DNA from: Opisthocomus hoazin
Lineage: Eukaryota; Chordata; Aves; Opisthocomiformes; Opisthocomidae
Assembly: GCF_030867145.1 (NCBI RefSeq)
Contig: NC_134418.1
Span: forward strand, 64,501 to 128,500
Reading direction: 5' to 3'
DNA: 64,000 bases
This document shows, piece by piece, positions 42,643 to 54,584 of the stretch (position 1 is the stretch's first letter; each line of letters starts with the position of its first letter). Under the pieces are notes generated by a model. That model did no database searches and had not been told where the DNA came from. It worked only from the letters and a program-made list of their open reading frames with translations. The translations under genes were made by a program, and so were the position numbers.

Positions 42643-42752
42643 CGCAGATCTCGCTCTCGGCGCTGTCGGGAGACTCTGCCGCTTCAGGCGCTTCTCTCTC
42701 CTGCGCTCCTCCCTTCCTCTTCCGTAACTCCGGTCGCTTGGCTGTCCTACAC
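42643..42752 (-). CDS. candidate exon 2 of gene B-II
   Basis: 110 nt, GVGQPSDRSYGRGREERRRE followed by KRLKRQSLPTAPRARSA. Donor TCTGCG|GTGAGTGG. Confidence 0.45.
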
Positions 42753-43652
42753 CTAAGAAAAAACGCGCATGTGTCGCGGCTCTCAGGACACGAGGCTCCC
42801 TAGGCACGTAGCCTCGCTCGCTCACGCACTCCACAACCGTACCATGCTGCTGCTGGTGACACATACAGACCCTGCGGGACACGCTGGCGGCCTGGCCTGC
42901 TGCAGGCTACCAAGAGGGAGCCTTCCTCACCCGCAGAGGCAGGCCCTCTCCTGCCTGCGGAGCCAGGCAGCTTCCAGCCAGGTGGCCTTCCATTTTTTTT
43001 TCTTCTTCAGCCTTCTCGGGACTCTCCAGCTTCAGCCCCGCCAGCTCCCGTCCGCAGCCACTCAACGGTCCGCCTCTCCCTTTTCGCCCCCACGACGCCA
43101 GGAGACCGAGGCCCGGCACACACAGCCCTCACAAGCCTGGAGCGGGCGCAGCCAACGGCATCCCCAGGGCAGGAACGGACAAACGCGTCCTCAGCGCGGC
43201 CCCTGCCACAGAGAAAGAAGCAGCGGCGACCGCGTTAAGGGAGGCCGAGGCACGCTCGAGGCCCAGTGTGCCGCCCGCACCACGGGCCTTGGGGGAGGCC
43301 GGGGGCTCCGGGACAGGCTTCAGGGGACGTGCTGGAGCTGGGGGCGGCTGCGCGGGGCGAGCGGGGCCGGGGAGCGCTGCCGAGTTGGGGGGGGGGTGCC
43401 CGCATCCTTCCCCCCTCACCCTGCGTCACCTCCCGCCTCTGGCCCCGGGGCTGCCCGCACCCGCCTCGCCTCCAGCGCACCGGCAGCCTGCCGCAGCGGG
43501 CGGCTCGAAGCTTCCCGTCCCACCACCCTCGGGCAGCCACCACGCACCCCCGCACCCGTCGCAGGGGAGCCCGCGCCTCACGGCTGGCCTCTCCGCTCCC
43601 CCGCCGCCCCGGCACCCGACACCAGGGCGCCGCCATGCTGCTGCGCCGTACC

Positions 43653-43662
43653 GCGCATGCGC
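43653..43662. promoter_or_regulatory. NRF1-type palindrome, unit B module II
   Basis: GCGCATGCGC upstream of the exon 1 ATG at 43636. Confidence 0.6.
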
Positions 43663-43809
43663 CACGTGCCGACGGCGCGCCGGAGTGGCCAGTCCCCAGT
43701 CCCTGCGCGGAACGCCGGGCTGCAGTACCGCATTGCGGCCAGGGGACGGCGCCAGCGGACACGGCGCGGCGCCCACGCCCGGCCCCACCTCCGGGTCCAG
43801 GCAGCGCGC

Positions 43810-44003
43810 GCCGCCGGCAGGGGGCGGCGCCGCCGGCAGGGGGCGGCGCCGCCGGCAGGGGGCGGCGCCGCCGGCAGGGGGCGGCGCCGCCGGCAGGGGG
43901 CGGCGCCGCCGGCAGGGGGCGGCGCCGCCGGCAGGGGGCGGCGCCGCCGGCAGGGGGCGGCGCCGCCGGCAGGGGGCGGCGCCGCCGGCAGGGGGCGGCG
44001 CCT
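43810..44003. repeat. 19-bp GC minisatellite, 10 copies, unit B only
   Basis: CCGGCAGGGGGCGGCGCCG repeats with starts exactly 19 bp apart (43814, 43833 ... 43985). Other islands have one related CGCCGGCACGGGGCGGC element here (two in module I of A and C). Confidence 0.95.
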
Positions 44004-44429
44004 CCGCACGGCTCCGGGCAGCGCCCTGCCGCGCGCCTCCCGCTCCGGGCAGCCCCCGACTCGCGGCTGCGACACGGCGCCGCACCCCCGCCGCTCCTTG
44101 CCCCCGACCTCCCGGGGGCTTTTCCCCAGGACCTGCCACTCCATCCACACCCCCACACACCCCGCGCTCACCTTCTCCCTCGCTGCAGCCGCAACCCGGC
44201 TACGGCTCCGCTCCTCCCTCGACTCGCACCGGCCCCTCCACAGCCACCCGGGGCACGGCAGCACCGGGCCCTCCACCGGCAGAGGGAGGGGCCGTCGCCA
44301 TCAGCCGTGCTGCCCGCACCTGGGGCTCCTCCGGCTCCGGCCCACGGCTGGATCCCACGGTGCCGTCATTGGGCAAACACAAAGACCCTCTGAAGCCGTT
44401 TGGGCATTTCAGCAAGCAGGCAGGCGTCC

Positions 44430-44435
44430 TTTATT
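44430..44435 (-). terminator. AATAAA of the short unit, unit B (terminal exon 44430-44841)
   Basis: Terminal exon about 160 bp longer than in O, A and C because of extra 80-bp sub-repeats. Confidence 0.55.
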
Positions 44436-44497
44436 GCAGCACCGGACACACAGGGCACGGCTCCTCCCAGCGCGCACAGCACCTGTGCCACTCGAGC

Positions 44498-44790
44498 GGC
44501 AGTACCGAATTTTGGTCACCGGGTGGCAGCAGCGAGCTCTTGGACACGGCGCCACCGCGCATTCGCGTCTCCCGAGCCGCAGTACCGAACTTTGGTCACC
44601 GGGTGGCAGCAGCGAGCTCTTGGACACGGCGCCACCGCGCATTCGCGTCTCCCGAGCCGCAGTACCGAACTTTGGTCACCGGGTGGCAGCAGCGAGCTCT
44701 TGGACTCGGCGCCACCGCGCATTGGCGCCACCCGAGCCGCAGTAACGAACTTTGCTCACCGGGTGGCAGCAGCGAGCCCTGCGGCACGCC
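44498..44790 (-). repeat. 80-bp tandem repeat in the short-unit terminal exon, 4 copies
   Basis: GCAGTACCGAACTTTGGTCA + CCGGGTGGCAGCAGCGAGCT starts at about 44500, 44580, 44660 and 44740. Two copies are present at 17267, 30921 and 58303. Confidence 0.9.
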
Positions 44791-44978
44791 CGGTCGAGGC
44801 GCGGCCGCACCGCTTTCTGGGGACCGGACGCAGCGGGAAGGCTGCAGAAAAACACACGGAACTGACCACAGAACTACCCTTCGTCCCGCGCAGCGGGGGC
44901 TGTGGCGGGACCAAGCACAACGCCTCGTCGCACATGCCCGAGAGCAATGCGGCTGCCCGGCAGCCGAGTCCCTGAAAA

Positions 44979-45114
44979 CGACACCTCCCGGCATGCCCTG
45001 GCTAGCAGGGCTCGGCCGCCCGGCAGCCGGAAGACTACACCTCCCGGCATGCCCCGGGGAGTAGCGTGACCGACAGCGCGCCCCGCGCCCCAGCACTACA
45101 GCTCCCAGCACGCC
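44979..45114 (+). promoter_or_regulatory. ZNF143/THAP11-type site triplet, unit B
   Basis: Sites at about 44979-44997, 45034-45053 and 45095-45114. Confidence 0.7.
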
Positions 45115-45581
45115 GCGGGAGCTGCGGGCCTCGGCTTGCGGGGACACCGTGCCCGAAACGGCGCTGGACCCCCGCCGCTCCTTGCCTCCCACACGGACCC
45201 CGCTCGGCAGGTACCCTCGCCCGCCTCGGGGCTTTCCCCGGGACCCGCCGCTCCATCGACCGCCCCGCGCTCACCTTCTCCCTCCCTGCAGCCGCAGCCC
45301 GGTCACGGCTCCGCTCCTCCCTCGGCTCGCACCGGCCCCTCCACGGCCACCCCGGTCACGGCAGCACCGGGCCCTCCACCGGCAGAGGGAGGGGCCGTCG
45401 CCATCAGCCGTGCTGCCCGCACCTGGGGCGGCCCCGGCCCACGGCTGGAGCCCGGTAGGAACAGGGGGCCGTCGCCCCTGCCCCACAGCCCGTCCCCTCC
45501 TCCCCTGGGCTCTGGCGCAGCCCCTCGTCCCGTGCAAACCACGCACAAACGCAGCCGCGAGGGCAAAAGGGACCGCAGGTC

Positions 45582-45587
45582 TTTATT
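45582..45587 (-). terminator. AATAAA of gene C-I (terminal exon 45582-45789)
   Basis: Same structure. The intron side of the acceptor lacks about 12 bp (GTGGCTGGACTG type) present in other copies. Confidence 0.6.
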
Positions 45588-45789
45588 CAGTCACGCACCC
45601 AGCCAGTCCCGGGAGCCGCTCTGCTCCGGGGCTCGGGGCCCCCGATGCTCCCTCTGCCCCTCCGACACCTCGGCAGTCCTTCCCGCAGCTGCGCCCGTTG
45701 CTCCAGCAGGGAACAGTCGGTCAGTCCGCTCCCGGAGCGATGCGCTGCTCGGCAGAGGCCGCCAAAAATGAGGAGCAGGGTGCAGGCCA

Positions 45790-48010
45790 CTACAAGAGAG
45801 GAGAAAAGTGACAGCGGCGGTGTAACGAGAAAGCACGAAGCAGGGAAAGGGACAGCGAGAGAAGGACGGGGACAGGCAGTCCCACAGAGATGGAGAAAGA
45901 AGCAGCAGGAAGAGAGGAAGAGTGGCAGCAGAAAGAAGAAGAGGGAGCAGGACAGAGACCGAAAAAGGATGGGGGAGCAGGACAGAGGCGCAGAAAAAAC
46001 CTGCAACGGGCAGCAAGACAGGAAGGGAGGAAAAAAAGAATAGGGGCAGGGACCCGGACTGAGACAGATGGGGAAAGACAAAAAAAAAAAGCTACAAAAA
46101 CAGGGCAGAGAGGGAGGAATGAGACAACATGGACAGGGAGCCGGGACCGCAAACGACGGAGGGAAGGGGCGAGGGTGGGCAGGACAACACGAAACAAACC
46201 ACATAGCTACACGCTACAGGGAAAAGAGGGAAGACTTAAGAAGTAGGGAGCGGGAGCTGAACAAAAGAGAGCCAGAGAGGAAAAAGCCAGAGAGTAATGC
46301 GTACAGAAAGAAAGGGGGGGGGGGATTCTAAAACAGGGTCATCGGGGAGACAGACACAAGTAAGAAGGACAAAGGACAAAAGCAACAGGCTACGAGGTGG
46401 AGAGGGAAGAATCAATGAATATGGACAGAGCGCTGGCCAGAGAGAGACCGAGAAAGGCAAAAGATGGCACGGGTGACAGGGCAGAGAGGGACGAATTTAA
46501 AAACCAGGCACAGGGAGTCGGACAGAGGGAAAGGCAGAAATAAGAGGAGAAAAAGTGACGGGCCACGGGGCAGAGAGGGAGGAATGGATAAAGAGCAACA
46601 GGGGACCGGACAGAGCACAATGGAGAATGGAAAAAAAGCAAAAGCACGCTCCAGGGAAGACGGAGGGATTGAAGAACAGCGACCAGGAGCTGGACAGCGA
46701 GACACAGAGGAAGACCAAAAAACCAACGAAACAAAACCAGTGATGGGCTACAATATGGGCTGGGGGAAACACAAAACAGCGCCAGGGAGCTGGACACAGA
46801 GAGATGGAGACAGACAGACCAATAGCGTGGGGCTACAGGGGGCAGAGGAACGAATTAAACACTGAGGACGGGGAGCCAGACAGAGAGAGAGGGAGATCGC
46901 GGAGAACAGTGGTGGGTGCAGGAAGAAGAGGTAAGAGTTAATAAATGGGGACAGGGAGCCGCACAGGGAGGGACCGAGAAAGGCAAACACAGCAGCAGGG
47001 CATAGGGCAGAGAGGAAGAACTAAAAAACAGGGGCAGTGAGACAGACATAGAGAGATGGAGAAAAGAAAAAAGCAATGGGTGATGTGGCAGAGAGGGAGG
47101 ACTTAAAAACAGGCACGGGAAGCAAGAAAGACTGAAAGGGGGGGGGGGCGGCGCTGAATCCAATAGGCAACAGGATGGAGAGGGAGGACTTAAAAGTGAG
47201 GGACGAGAAGCTGGGAAGACAGAGAGGTGGAGAAAGAAACAGAATCACAACACGCTACAGTGCCAAGAAGGAAGAAGCTGAACAACAGGGACAGGGAGCC
47301 AGACAAAGAGAGCCAGAGAAAGAAAAAATACCGACGGGCCACAGGACAGAGAGGGAGGAATGAAACAATAGGGATCCGGAGCCAGGCAGTCAGAGAGGGA
47401 GGAAGAAGAAATAGCCAGGGGCAATAAGGCAGAGAGAGAAGGCGGCAAAAACAGGGATCTGGACCAGATCGATGACAAAAGACAAGGACAGTGATGGGCT
47501 ATAGGGAGGAGAGGGAGGAATGCGAAGACAGGGGCGAGGCGCCAGATGCGGAGCAAGGCATACAGGAAGTACAGCAAAAGCTAGAGAGCAGAGAGGGAGG
47601 AATTAAACCACAGGGATAGGGAGCCGGGGAGGGAGCTGGAAAAAGGGATGGAGGAGGGGAGACGAGGAGGAATTAAAAAATTGGGATCCAGAGCCCGAGA
47701 AAGAAGTAAAATTGCCACAGGCTAAATAAAGGGCCCAGAAGGAAGAAATTGAAAACCAGGGAGCAGAAGCCAGCCAGAGAGAGACGCAGAAAGGAAAAAC
47801 CACGATGGGCTCCCAGACGGAGAGGGAGGAATTTCAAAAAGGAAGGGAGCGGGAGCCATACACAGAGAGACAGAAAAAGGGAAGATAGCAACAGGCCACA
47901 GGGCAGCGAGGGAAGAATTGAAAAGTAGGGACAGGAAGCCGGACAGAGCGCAACGAGAAAGAAATGGCCGGGGGGGAAACACAGCACCACCACCTGCGAC
48001 AGGCTACAGG
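45790..48010 (+). repeat. purine-rich satellite, unit B segment 5
   Basis: Matches copy O (18401-20632) at marker bases rather than A or C. Confidence 0.85.
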
Positions 48011-48480
48011 GCTAGCCCAAGCTGGCCAGTGGAAATATTCCGTACCACAGACGTCACGCACAGCTTATAAATGGGGGCTGGCTGCGGGGCAGGAATCAGC
48101 TCTTGTCGTTTCCGCGAGTTGGAACCCGCTCTCGTCCGGGAGGTCAAACTATTTTGGAATTTAGCGAAGCTTGCGATTTCCGGGTTCCGCAATCGCTGTT
48201 CGGGGACTGCCTGTGAATCGGTCATCGGGTGGTGAGAGAAACTGTACTGCGTATAGTTTGGTTCGCATGTGCGTTGTTGCAATTATTATCATCGTTATTA
48301 GAATTATCAGCAGTATTTCCTTTGTTGCCTTACTAAACTGTCTTTATCTCAACCGACAAGTTTTACCTTTTGTCCATTTGTCCTCCGCATCCCGCTGGGG
48401 AGGGAACGGGCCGGGGGTGGGGGCTGTGAGCGAGCAGCTCTCTAGTGCTTAGTTGCCGGCTGCCAAGTTAAACCATGACA
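48011..48480 (+). mobile_element. LTR fossil in unit C
   Basis: Same as the unit A LTR, including AAGCTT at 48167-48172. Confidence 0.8.
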
Positions 48481-49650
48481 GACAGAGAGGGAGGAATTAA
48501 AAAAAAACAGGACTGGGAGCAATCTACAGAGAGACGTCCGGGAACGAAAGTGTAAACAGCACCGCGTACAGGGCAGAGAGGGAGGAATTCAACAAAAATA
48601 ATAAGGAAAGACAGGGAGCCGGACAGAGGGACACAGAGACAGAGAAAACAGCAATGGGCTACAAGACAGAGAGGGAGGGATTAAAAAATCCTGGCGGGGA
48701 GCCGGACCGGGAGAGACGGCAAAAGAAATGAAATCGCGCCGTGGCACAGGGAAGACAGGAGGACAACATTGAAAACCAGGGCCTGGGAACTGGAAAGAGA
48801 GAGCCAGAGAATGAAAGAACTCCTGACGGGCTCTAGGGCAGAGACAGGAGGAATGAAAAAACAGGGGCGGGGAGACAGAGAGAGACAGAGAGAGAGAAAT
48901 AAGAGGGGGGGAAAGCAACAGGCCGCAGGCTCCAGAGGGAGGAAGTGCGAAAGAGGGGCTGGGAGCCGCACAGGGAGAGGGTGGAGAAACAGACCTGCAG
49001 AAGTGACAGGGTATGGGGCAGAGAGGGAGGAACTTAAAAAAATCAGGACCTTGAGCCAGAAGAGACGGAGAAAATAAAAATGGTGACGGGTAACAGGGCA
49101 GAGAGGGAGGAATGAAAAAAGAGGGACAGGAAGCCAGAACAGAGAGACTGCGAAGGCAAAAAGTCCCGACAGCTTCCGCAGAGAGGGCGAGGAACTGAAA
49201 CTTAGAGACAGGGAGTTGGACAGAGAGAGACAGAGAAAGAAAAAGAGAAAAAAGACGGAGATGCAGAAAGGGAAAAGGAGCGACAGGACAGAGAGGGAGG
49301 AATTCAAAATGAGGGGCAGGGAGCAGAATAAAGAGAGACAGAGAAAGAGGCAGACGCGCAACGTGCTACGGAGCTGAGAAGGAAGACCTTGAACCACAGG
49401 GACAGGGAGCCGGACAGAGAGTCCCAGAGATGGCAAAAGTACCGACGGGCTATAGGGCAGAGAGGGGGGAAAGCAAAAACCGTGATCGGGAGCCAGACAG
49501 AAAGAGATAGGGAAGCAAAAGAAAGTCACGGGCTACAGGGCAGAGAGAGGGAGGACCTAAAAGACGGGGACAGGGAGCTGGTCAGAGATGGAGAAAGCAG
49601 GTACACGGGAGCGGGGAGGGGGTTGGAGGGGGCAGGGAGGAAAAAAAAGC
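48481..49650 (+). repeat. purine-rich satellite, unit C segment 1
   Basis: As 21103-22270. Confidence 0.85.
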
Positions 49651-49743
49651 CAAAAATCACAGCAGTGTGGGAAAGAGAGGGATCCAGGGGAGAGCCCGGG
49701 ATGCAGAAGAGGGGCGACAGGGCCCCGAGGGCCTGGCACTCAC

Positions 49744-49853
49744 CGCAGATCTCGCTCTTAGCACTGCCGGGAGACTCTGCCGCTTCAGACGCTTCTCTCT
49801 CCTGCTCTCCTCCCTTCCTCTTCCGTAACTCAGGTCGCTTGGCTGTCCCCCAC
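49744..49853 (-). other. 110-nt exon-2-like cassette, unit C (module I intron)
   Basis: As 22366-22475. Confidence 0.45.
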
Positions 49854-49958
49854 CTAAGAGAAAACGTCCATGTCTCGCAGCTCTGGCGAGACAAGGCTCC
49901 CCAGACAAGTAGCCTCGCCTGCTCACGCACTACGCGCAGGAACAAGACAAGAGGGAAA

Positions 49959-49980
49959 GAGAGAGAGAGAGAGAGAGAGA
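49959..49980 (+). repeat. (GA)n microsatellite, unit C
   Basis: Eleven GA dinucleotides. Confidence 0.95.
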
Positions 49981-51580
49981 ATGACGAGCGGGCAGCAGAA
50001 CTGACGGATCAAGAGAGAAACTGAATCAGGGGAATAAAGAACGCTGGAGGGAGACAAACGTACAGGCAACAAGCCAGATGGACGAGGGCAGGAGACACAC
50101 AGATCAGGACAAAGAGGTGGAGAAAGTGAAAACAGTGATGGGCTGCAGGACGAGAAAAAAGGCCAAGGAGCAGGACAGAGGAGAATAACGGGACAGCAAG
50201 CTGGACAGGGGCATATAGCAAGAAACAAAGGGACAGGCAGCAGTATGGAGATATACAGACAAAGAGTTACGGGGAGGATGGAGGACAGAGAGAATGAGAG
50301 AAAAGGGACAGGGAGAGGGGCACAGATGGAGAAAGAAATGCTGGCGACAGAGAGAGGAAGAAAGCAACAGGACAGAGGCAGAGAGGTAGAGAAAGGAAGA
50401 AAAAAGTAGCGACGAGTAGGAGGCCAGAGGCACAAGGAAAAGACAGGAGGAAGGACAGAGTGACAGAGAAAACCGGTGAGGGACAGGACGCCAGAAAGAA
50501 AGATACTGTGAAAGAGAGCGCGACAGGGAGCAGGACGCTGGGACAGACAGCAACCGAGAGCAACCGAGAGAACGGCAGCGAGGCGGAGCACAAGAGAAAA
50601 CAGGGACTGAGAGCAAGACCGAGGGGTGAAGCAATAAATAATGGGGCTGGGGAGCAGGACAGCAGAAGAGAGAGACAGAGAGGGGGACACTTAAGACAAC
50701 CGCAAACTGAGAGGGAGAAGGAGAAGAGCACAGAGGGTCACAGACAAAAAGAGAGGGACGGCAGAAAGAGAAAAACAAGACGAGGGAGGAGGACTGAGGA
50801 GCAGAGAGAAAAAGGGTACAGGGAAAAGGACAGAGATGCAGAAAACAAGGCAAGACTGGAGCCAGAACACAGGGCAAAACTGACAAGGACAGGCAGCGCA
50901 ACAAAGGGATGGAGGAGGAAAGAACAGTGATGGGCCGCAGCACAGAGGAAAAGAGAGAAAAAGAGCAAGAAGAGCAAGAGAAGGAGAATGACAGGAGGGT
51001 GTAGACAGAAAGATTGGGACACGTCAAAGGGGCACTTGGGGGATACACACATCGGAAGGGTAGAAAGGAAAAGGGAGGGATGGGGAGCAAGACAGCGTGA
51101 TAGAGCGAGACGGAGGAAATGGAGTGCAAGGGCGCAGAAAAGCAGAGGTACTGGGAAGAGGAAAGAACGTCAGGGAGAGAAAGGTGAGGGTGGGGAGCAG
51201 GAGAGAGGTAGAGAACAAAAAAAATAGCCACAGGCAGAATAACAGAAATACGGAGAATAAAAAATTACTTCCAGGCAGCAGGACAGAGGCACAGAGCAAG
51301 AGGAACAAAAAACCACAGGGAGAAGGACGGGTAACACACAGCACGACACTGCGGGAGTGAGAGGACGGAACAGAGCAAGGCAGAGGAATGAGGAGCAAAA
51401 ACAAAAAAACAACCCAGCAAACAGAAAGGGAACTGGACAGAGATAGGCAGCAGGGCACAGAGATGGAGAAAGAAAAAACAGCAACAAGGACAGGGAATGA
51501 GGAATAGAGAGGAAAAGAGCGGGACAGGGAAACAAATACAGACAAAAGAAGGGGAGGTACAGGGAAGGAAAAGAAAAGCT
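49981..51580 (+). repeat. purine-rich satellite, unit C segment 2
   Basis: As 22603-24202. Confidence 0.85.

Positions 51581-51614
<34 letters not shown>
51581..51614 (+). repeat. poly-G run of 34, unit C
   Basis: Longest of the three runs. Flanks as in unit A. Confidence 0.9.
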
Positions 51615-51615
<1 letters not shown>

Positions 51616-51704
51616 AATCACAGCAGCATGGGAGAGAGAAGGATCCAGGGGAGGGCCCGGGACGCAGAAGAGGAGCGACAGGGCCCCGAGGGCCCGCCAC
51701 TCAC

Positions 51705-51814
51705 CGCAGCTCTCGCTCTCGGCGCTGCCGGGAGACTCTGCTGCTTCAGGCACTTCTCTCTCCTGCGCTCCTCCCTTCCTCTTCCGTAACTCCGGTCGCT
51801 TGGCTGTCCTACAC
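51705..51814 (-). CDS. candidate exon 2 of gene C-I
   Basis: As exon 2 of A-I. Confidence 0.45.
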
Positions 51815-51859
51815 CTAAGAGAAAACACGCATGTCTCGCGGCTCTTAGCAGACGAAGCT

Positions 51860-53365
51860 CCCTAGGCACGTAGCCTCGCTCGCTCACGCGCTCCACAACC
51901 GTACCATGCTGCTGGTGACACATACAGACCCTGCGGGACACGCTGGCGGCCTGGCCTGCTGCAGGCTACCAAGAGGGAGCCTTCCTCACCCGCAGAGGCA
52001 GGCTCTCTCCTGCCTGCGGCGCCAGGCAGCTGCCAGCCAGGTGGCCTTCCATTTTTTCTTCTTCTTCAGCCTTCTCGGGACTCTCCAGCTTCAGCCCCGC
52101 CAGCTCCCGTCCGCAGCCACTCAGCGCTCCGCCTCTCCCTTTTCGCTCCCACGACGCCAGGAGACCGAGGCCCGGCACACACAGCCCTCACAAGCCTGGA
52201 GCGGGCGCAGCCAACGGCATCCCCAGGGCAGGAACGGACCAACGCGTCCTCAGCGCGGCCCCTGCCACAGAGAAAGAAGCAGCGGCGACCGCGTTAAGGG
52301 AGGCCGAGGCACGCTCGAGGCCCAGTGTGCCGCCCGCACCACGGGCCTTGGGGGAGGCCGGGGGCTCCGGGACAGGCTTCAGGGGACGTGCTGGAGCTGG
52401 GGGCGGCTGCGCGGGGCGAGCGGGGCCGGGGAGCGCTGCCGAGTTGGGGGGGCGGTGTGCCCGCCTCCTTCCCCCCTTCCCTTCCGTCACCTCCCGCCTC
52501 TGGCCCCGGGGCTGCCCGCACCCGCCTCGCCTCCAGCGCACCGGCAGCCTGTCGCAGCGGACGGCTCGAAGCTTCCCGTCCCACCACCCTCGGGCAACCA
52601 CCACGCAGCCCCGCACCCGCCGGAGGGGAGCCCGCGCCTCACCGCTGGCCTCTCTGCTCCCCCGCCGCCCCGGCACCCGACACCAGGGCGCCGCCATGCT
52701 GCTGCGCCGCACTGCGCATGCGCCACGCGCCGACGGCGCGCCGGAGGGGCCACAGCCTGCGCGGAACGCCGGGCTGCAGTACCGCATTGCGGCCAGGGGG
52801 CGGCGCCCACGCCCGGCCCCGGCCCCGGGTCGGGACAACAGCGCGCGCCGCCGGCACGGGGCAGCGCGCGCCGCCGGCACGGGGCGGCACCCCCGCACGG
52901 CTCCGGGCAGCCCCCGACTCGCGGCTCCGACACGGCGCCGAACCCCCGCCCCTCCCTGCCCCCGACACGGACCCCGCCCTCCCGGGGGCTTTTCCCCGGG
53001 ACGCGCTGCTCCATCCACCTCCCCCCCCACCCCGTGCTCACCTTCTCCCTCGCTACAGCCGCGGCCCGGCCACGGCTCTGCTCCTCCCTCGGCTCGCACC
53101 GGCCCCTCCACAGCCACCCGGGGCACGGCAGCACCGGGCCCTCCACCGGCAGCCACCCCGGCAGAGGGACGGGCCATCGCCATCAGCCGTGCTGCCCGCC
53201 CCTGGGGCTCCCCCGGCCCCGGGCCCACGACTGGAGCCCGGCAGGAACAGGGGGCCGTCGCCCCTGCCCCACAGCCCGTCCCCTCCTCCCCTGGGCTCTG
53301 GCGCAGCCCCTCGTCCCGTGCAAACCAAGCACAAACGCAGCCGCGAGGGCAAAAGGGACCGCAGG
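51860..53365 (-). promoter_or_regulatory. CpG-island module I, unit C
   Basis: As module I of unit A, with exon 1 at 52643-52697 and exon A at 53042-53183. Confidence 0.65.
52714..52723. promoter_or_regulatory. NRF1-type palindrome, unit C module I
   Basis: GCGCATGCGC upstream of the exon 1 ATG at 52697. Confidence 0.6.
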
Positions 53366-53367
53366 TC

Positions 53368-53373
53368 TTTATT
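53368..53373 (-). terminator. AATAAA of gene C-II (terminal exon 53368-53575)
   Basis: As 25987-26194. Confidence 0.6.
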
Positions 53374-53579
53374 CAGTCACGCACCCAGCCAGTCTCGGGA
53401 GCTGCTCTGCTCCGGGGCTCGGGGCCCCCGATGCTCCCTCTGCCCCTCCGACACCTCGGCAGTCCTTCCCGCAGCTGCGCCCGTTGCTCCAGCAGGGAAC
53501 AGTCGGTCAGTCCGCTCCCAGAGCGATGCGCTGCTCGGCAGAGGCCGCCAAAAATGAGGAGCAGGGTGCAGGCCACTAC

Positions 53580-54155
53580 AAGAGAGGAGAAAAGTGACAG
53601 GTGGCTGGACAGCGGCGGTGTAACGAGAAAGCACAAAGCAGGGAAAGGGACAGTGAGAGAAGCACGGGGACAGGCGGTCCCACAGAGATGGAGAAAGAAG
53701 CAGCAGGAAGAGAGGAAGAGCGGCAGCAGAAAGAAGAAGAGGGAGCAGGACAGAGACCGAAAATGAAGAACGGGGAGCAGGAAGGAGATGCAAAAAAAAC
53801 CCCTGTAGCATGAAAGAGGAAAAAAGAATAGCGGCAGGGACCTGGGCAAAGAGAGATGAGGAAATAGAATAGAATAGACATAGAGAAAGCAGTAGATCTG
53901 TGACGCGCTACGGAGCCGAGAAGGAAGCCCTCGAATCAAGGGACAAGGAGCCAGACAAAAGAGCACCAGAGACAGCAAAAGTACTGACAGGCTACAGAGC
54001 AGGAGGAAAGCAAAAGTAGTAACCGGGAGCTGAACAGAAAGAGGGGAAGAAGGAAAAAAACGCCACGGGCTGCAGGGCAGAAAGAGGGAGGACCTAAAAG
54101 ATGGGGACAAGTCAGAGACAGATGGAGAAAGAAGGTACACAAGAGCAGAAAAAAA
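53580..54155 (+). repeat. purine-rich satellite, unit C segment 3
   Basis: As 26200-26775. Confidence 0.8.
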
Positions 54156-54248
54156 AAATAATCGTAGCAGTGTGGGAAAGAGAGGGAGCCAGGGGAGGGC
54201 CCAGGATGCAGAAGAGGGGTGACAGGGCCCCGAGGGCCCAGGACTCAC

Positions 54249-54358
54249 CGCGGCTCTCGCTCTCGGTGCTGCCGGGAGACTTTGACACTTCAGATGCTTC
54301 TCTCTCCTCCTCTCTTCCCTTCTTCTTCTGTAACTCCAATCGTTTGGCTCGCCTCCAC
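54249..54358 (-). other. 110-nt exon-2-like cassette, unit C (module II intron)
   Basis: As 26868-26977. Confidence 0.5.
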
Positions 54359-54584
54359 CTGAGAGAAAATGCATGTGGTTGTCTTAGAGCTCATACGAGA
54401 CGCGGCTTCCTAGACAAGAAGCCTCACTGCACACTGTATGCAGGAATAGGACAGAGAAAGAGAGAGAATATGATGAGTGGGAAGCAGAACTCACAGATCG
54501 AGAGAGAACTTGAATCAGAGGAATAAACAAGGCAGCAAAGAGAGATAAAGACAGGGAAGAAGCCGGAAGAAAAGGGCCTTTCTG

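Larger units (their letters stand above)
39564..44360 (-). other. candidate minus-strand gene B-II
   Basis: Exon A (from 44172, ATG at 44301, closed before the donor), exon 1 (43582-43636), exon 2 (42643-42752), cassette 40444-40553, terminal exon (39770 to 39564). The tenfold 19-bp expansion (43810-44003) lies between exon A and exon 1, in the promoter or first intron. Unrecognised. Confidence 0.45.
44430..45455 (-). ncRNA. candidate short two-exon unit, unit B
   Basis: Exon A' from 45275 upward, ZNF143 triplet in the intron, acceptor at 44842, terminal exon expanded. Likely non-coding. Confidence 0.35.
42790..45580 (-). promoter_or_regulatory. CpG-island module II, unit B
   Basis: Longest island. 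Contains exon 1 (43582-43636), the 19-bp minisatellite, exon A (from 44172), the short unit and ZNF143 sites. Confidence 0.65.
34291..48010 (+). repeat. macrosatellite unit B (13,720 bp)
   Basis: Same order as unit A. B-specific features: G-run of 21, module I island shorter, fewer pyrimidine minisatellite copies, a tenfold 19-bp expansion and a fourfold 80-bp repeat in module II. Confidence 0.9.
45582..53240 (-). other. candidate minus-strand gene C-I
   Basis: Exon A (53042-53183, ATG at 53183, 47 codons, phase 1), exon 1 (52643-52697), exon 2 (51705-51814), cassette 49744-49853, terminal exon (45789 to 45582). Exons A to 2 match gene A-I almost base for base. The terminal exon belongs to unit B sequence and differs. 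Unrecognised. Confidence 0.45.
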
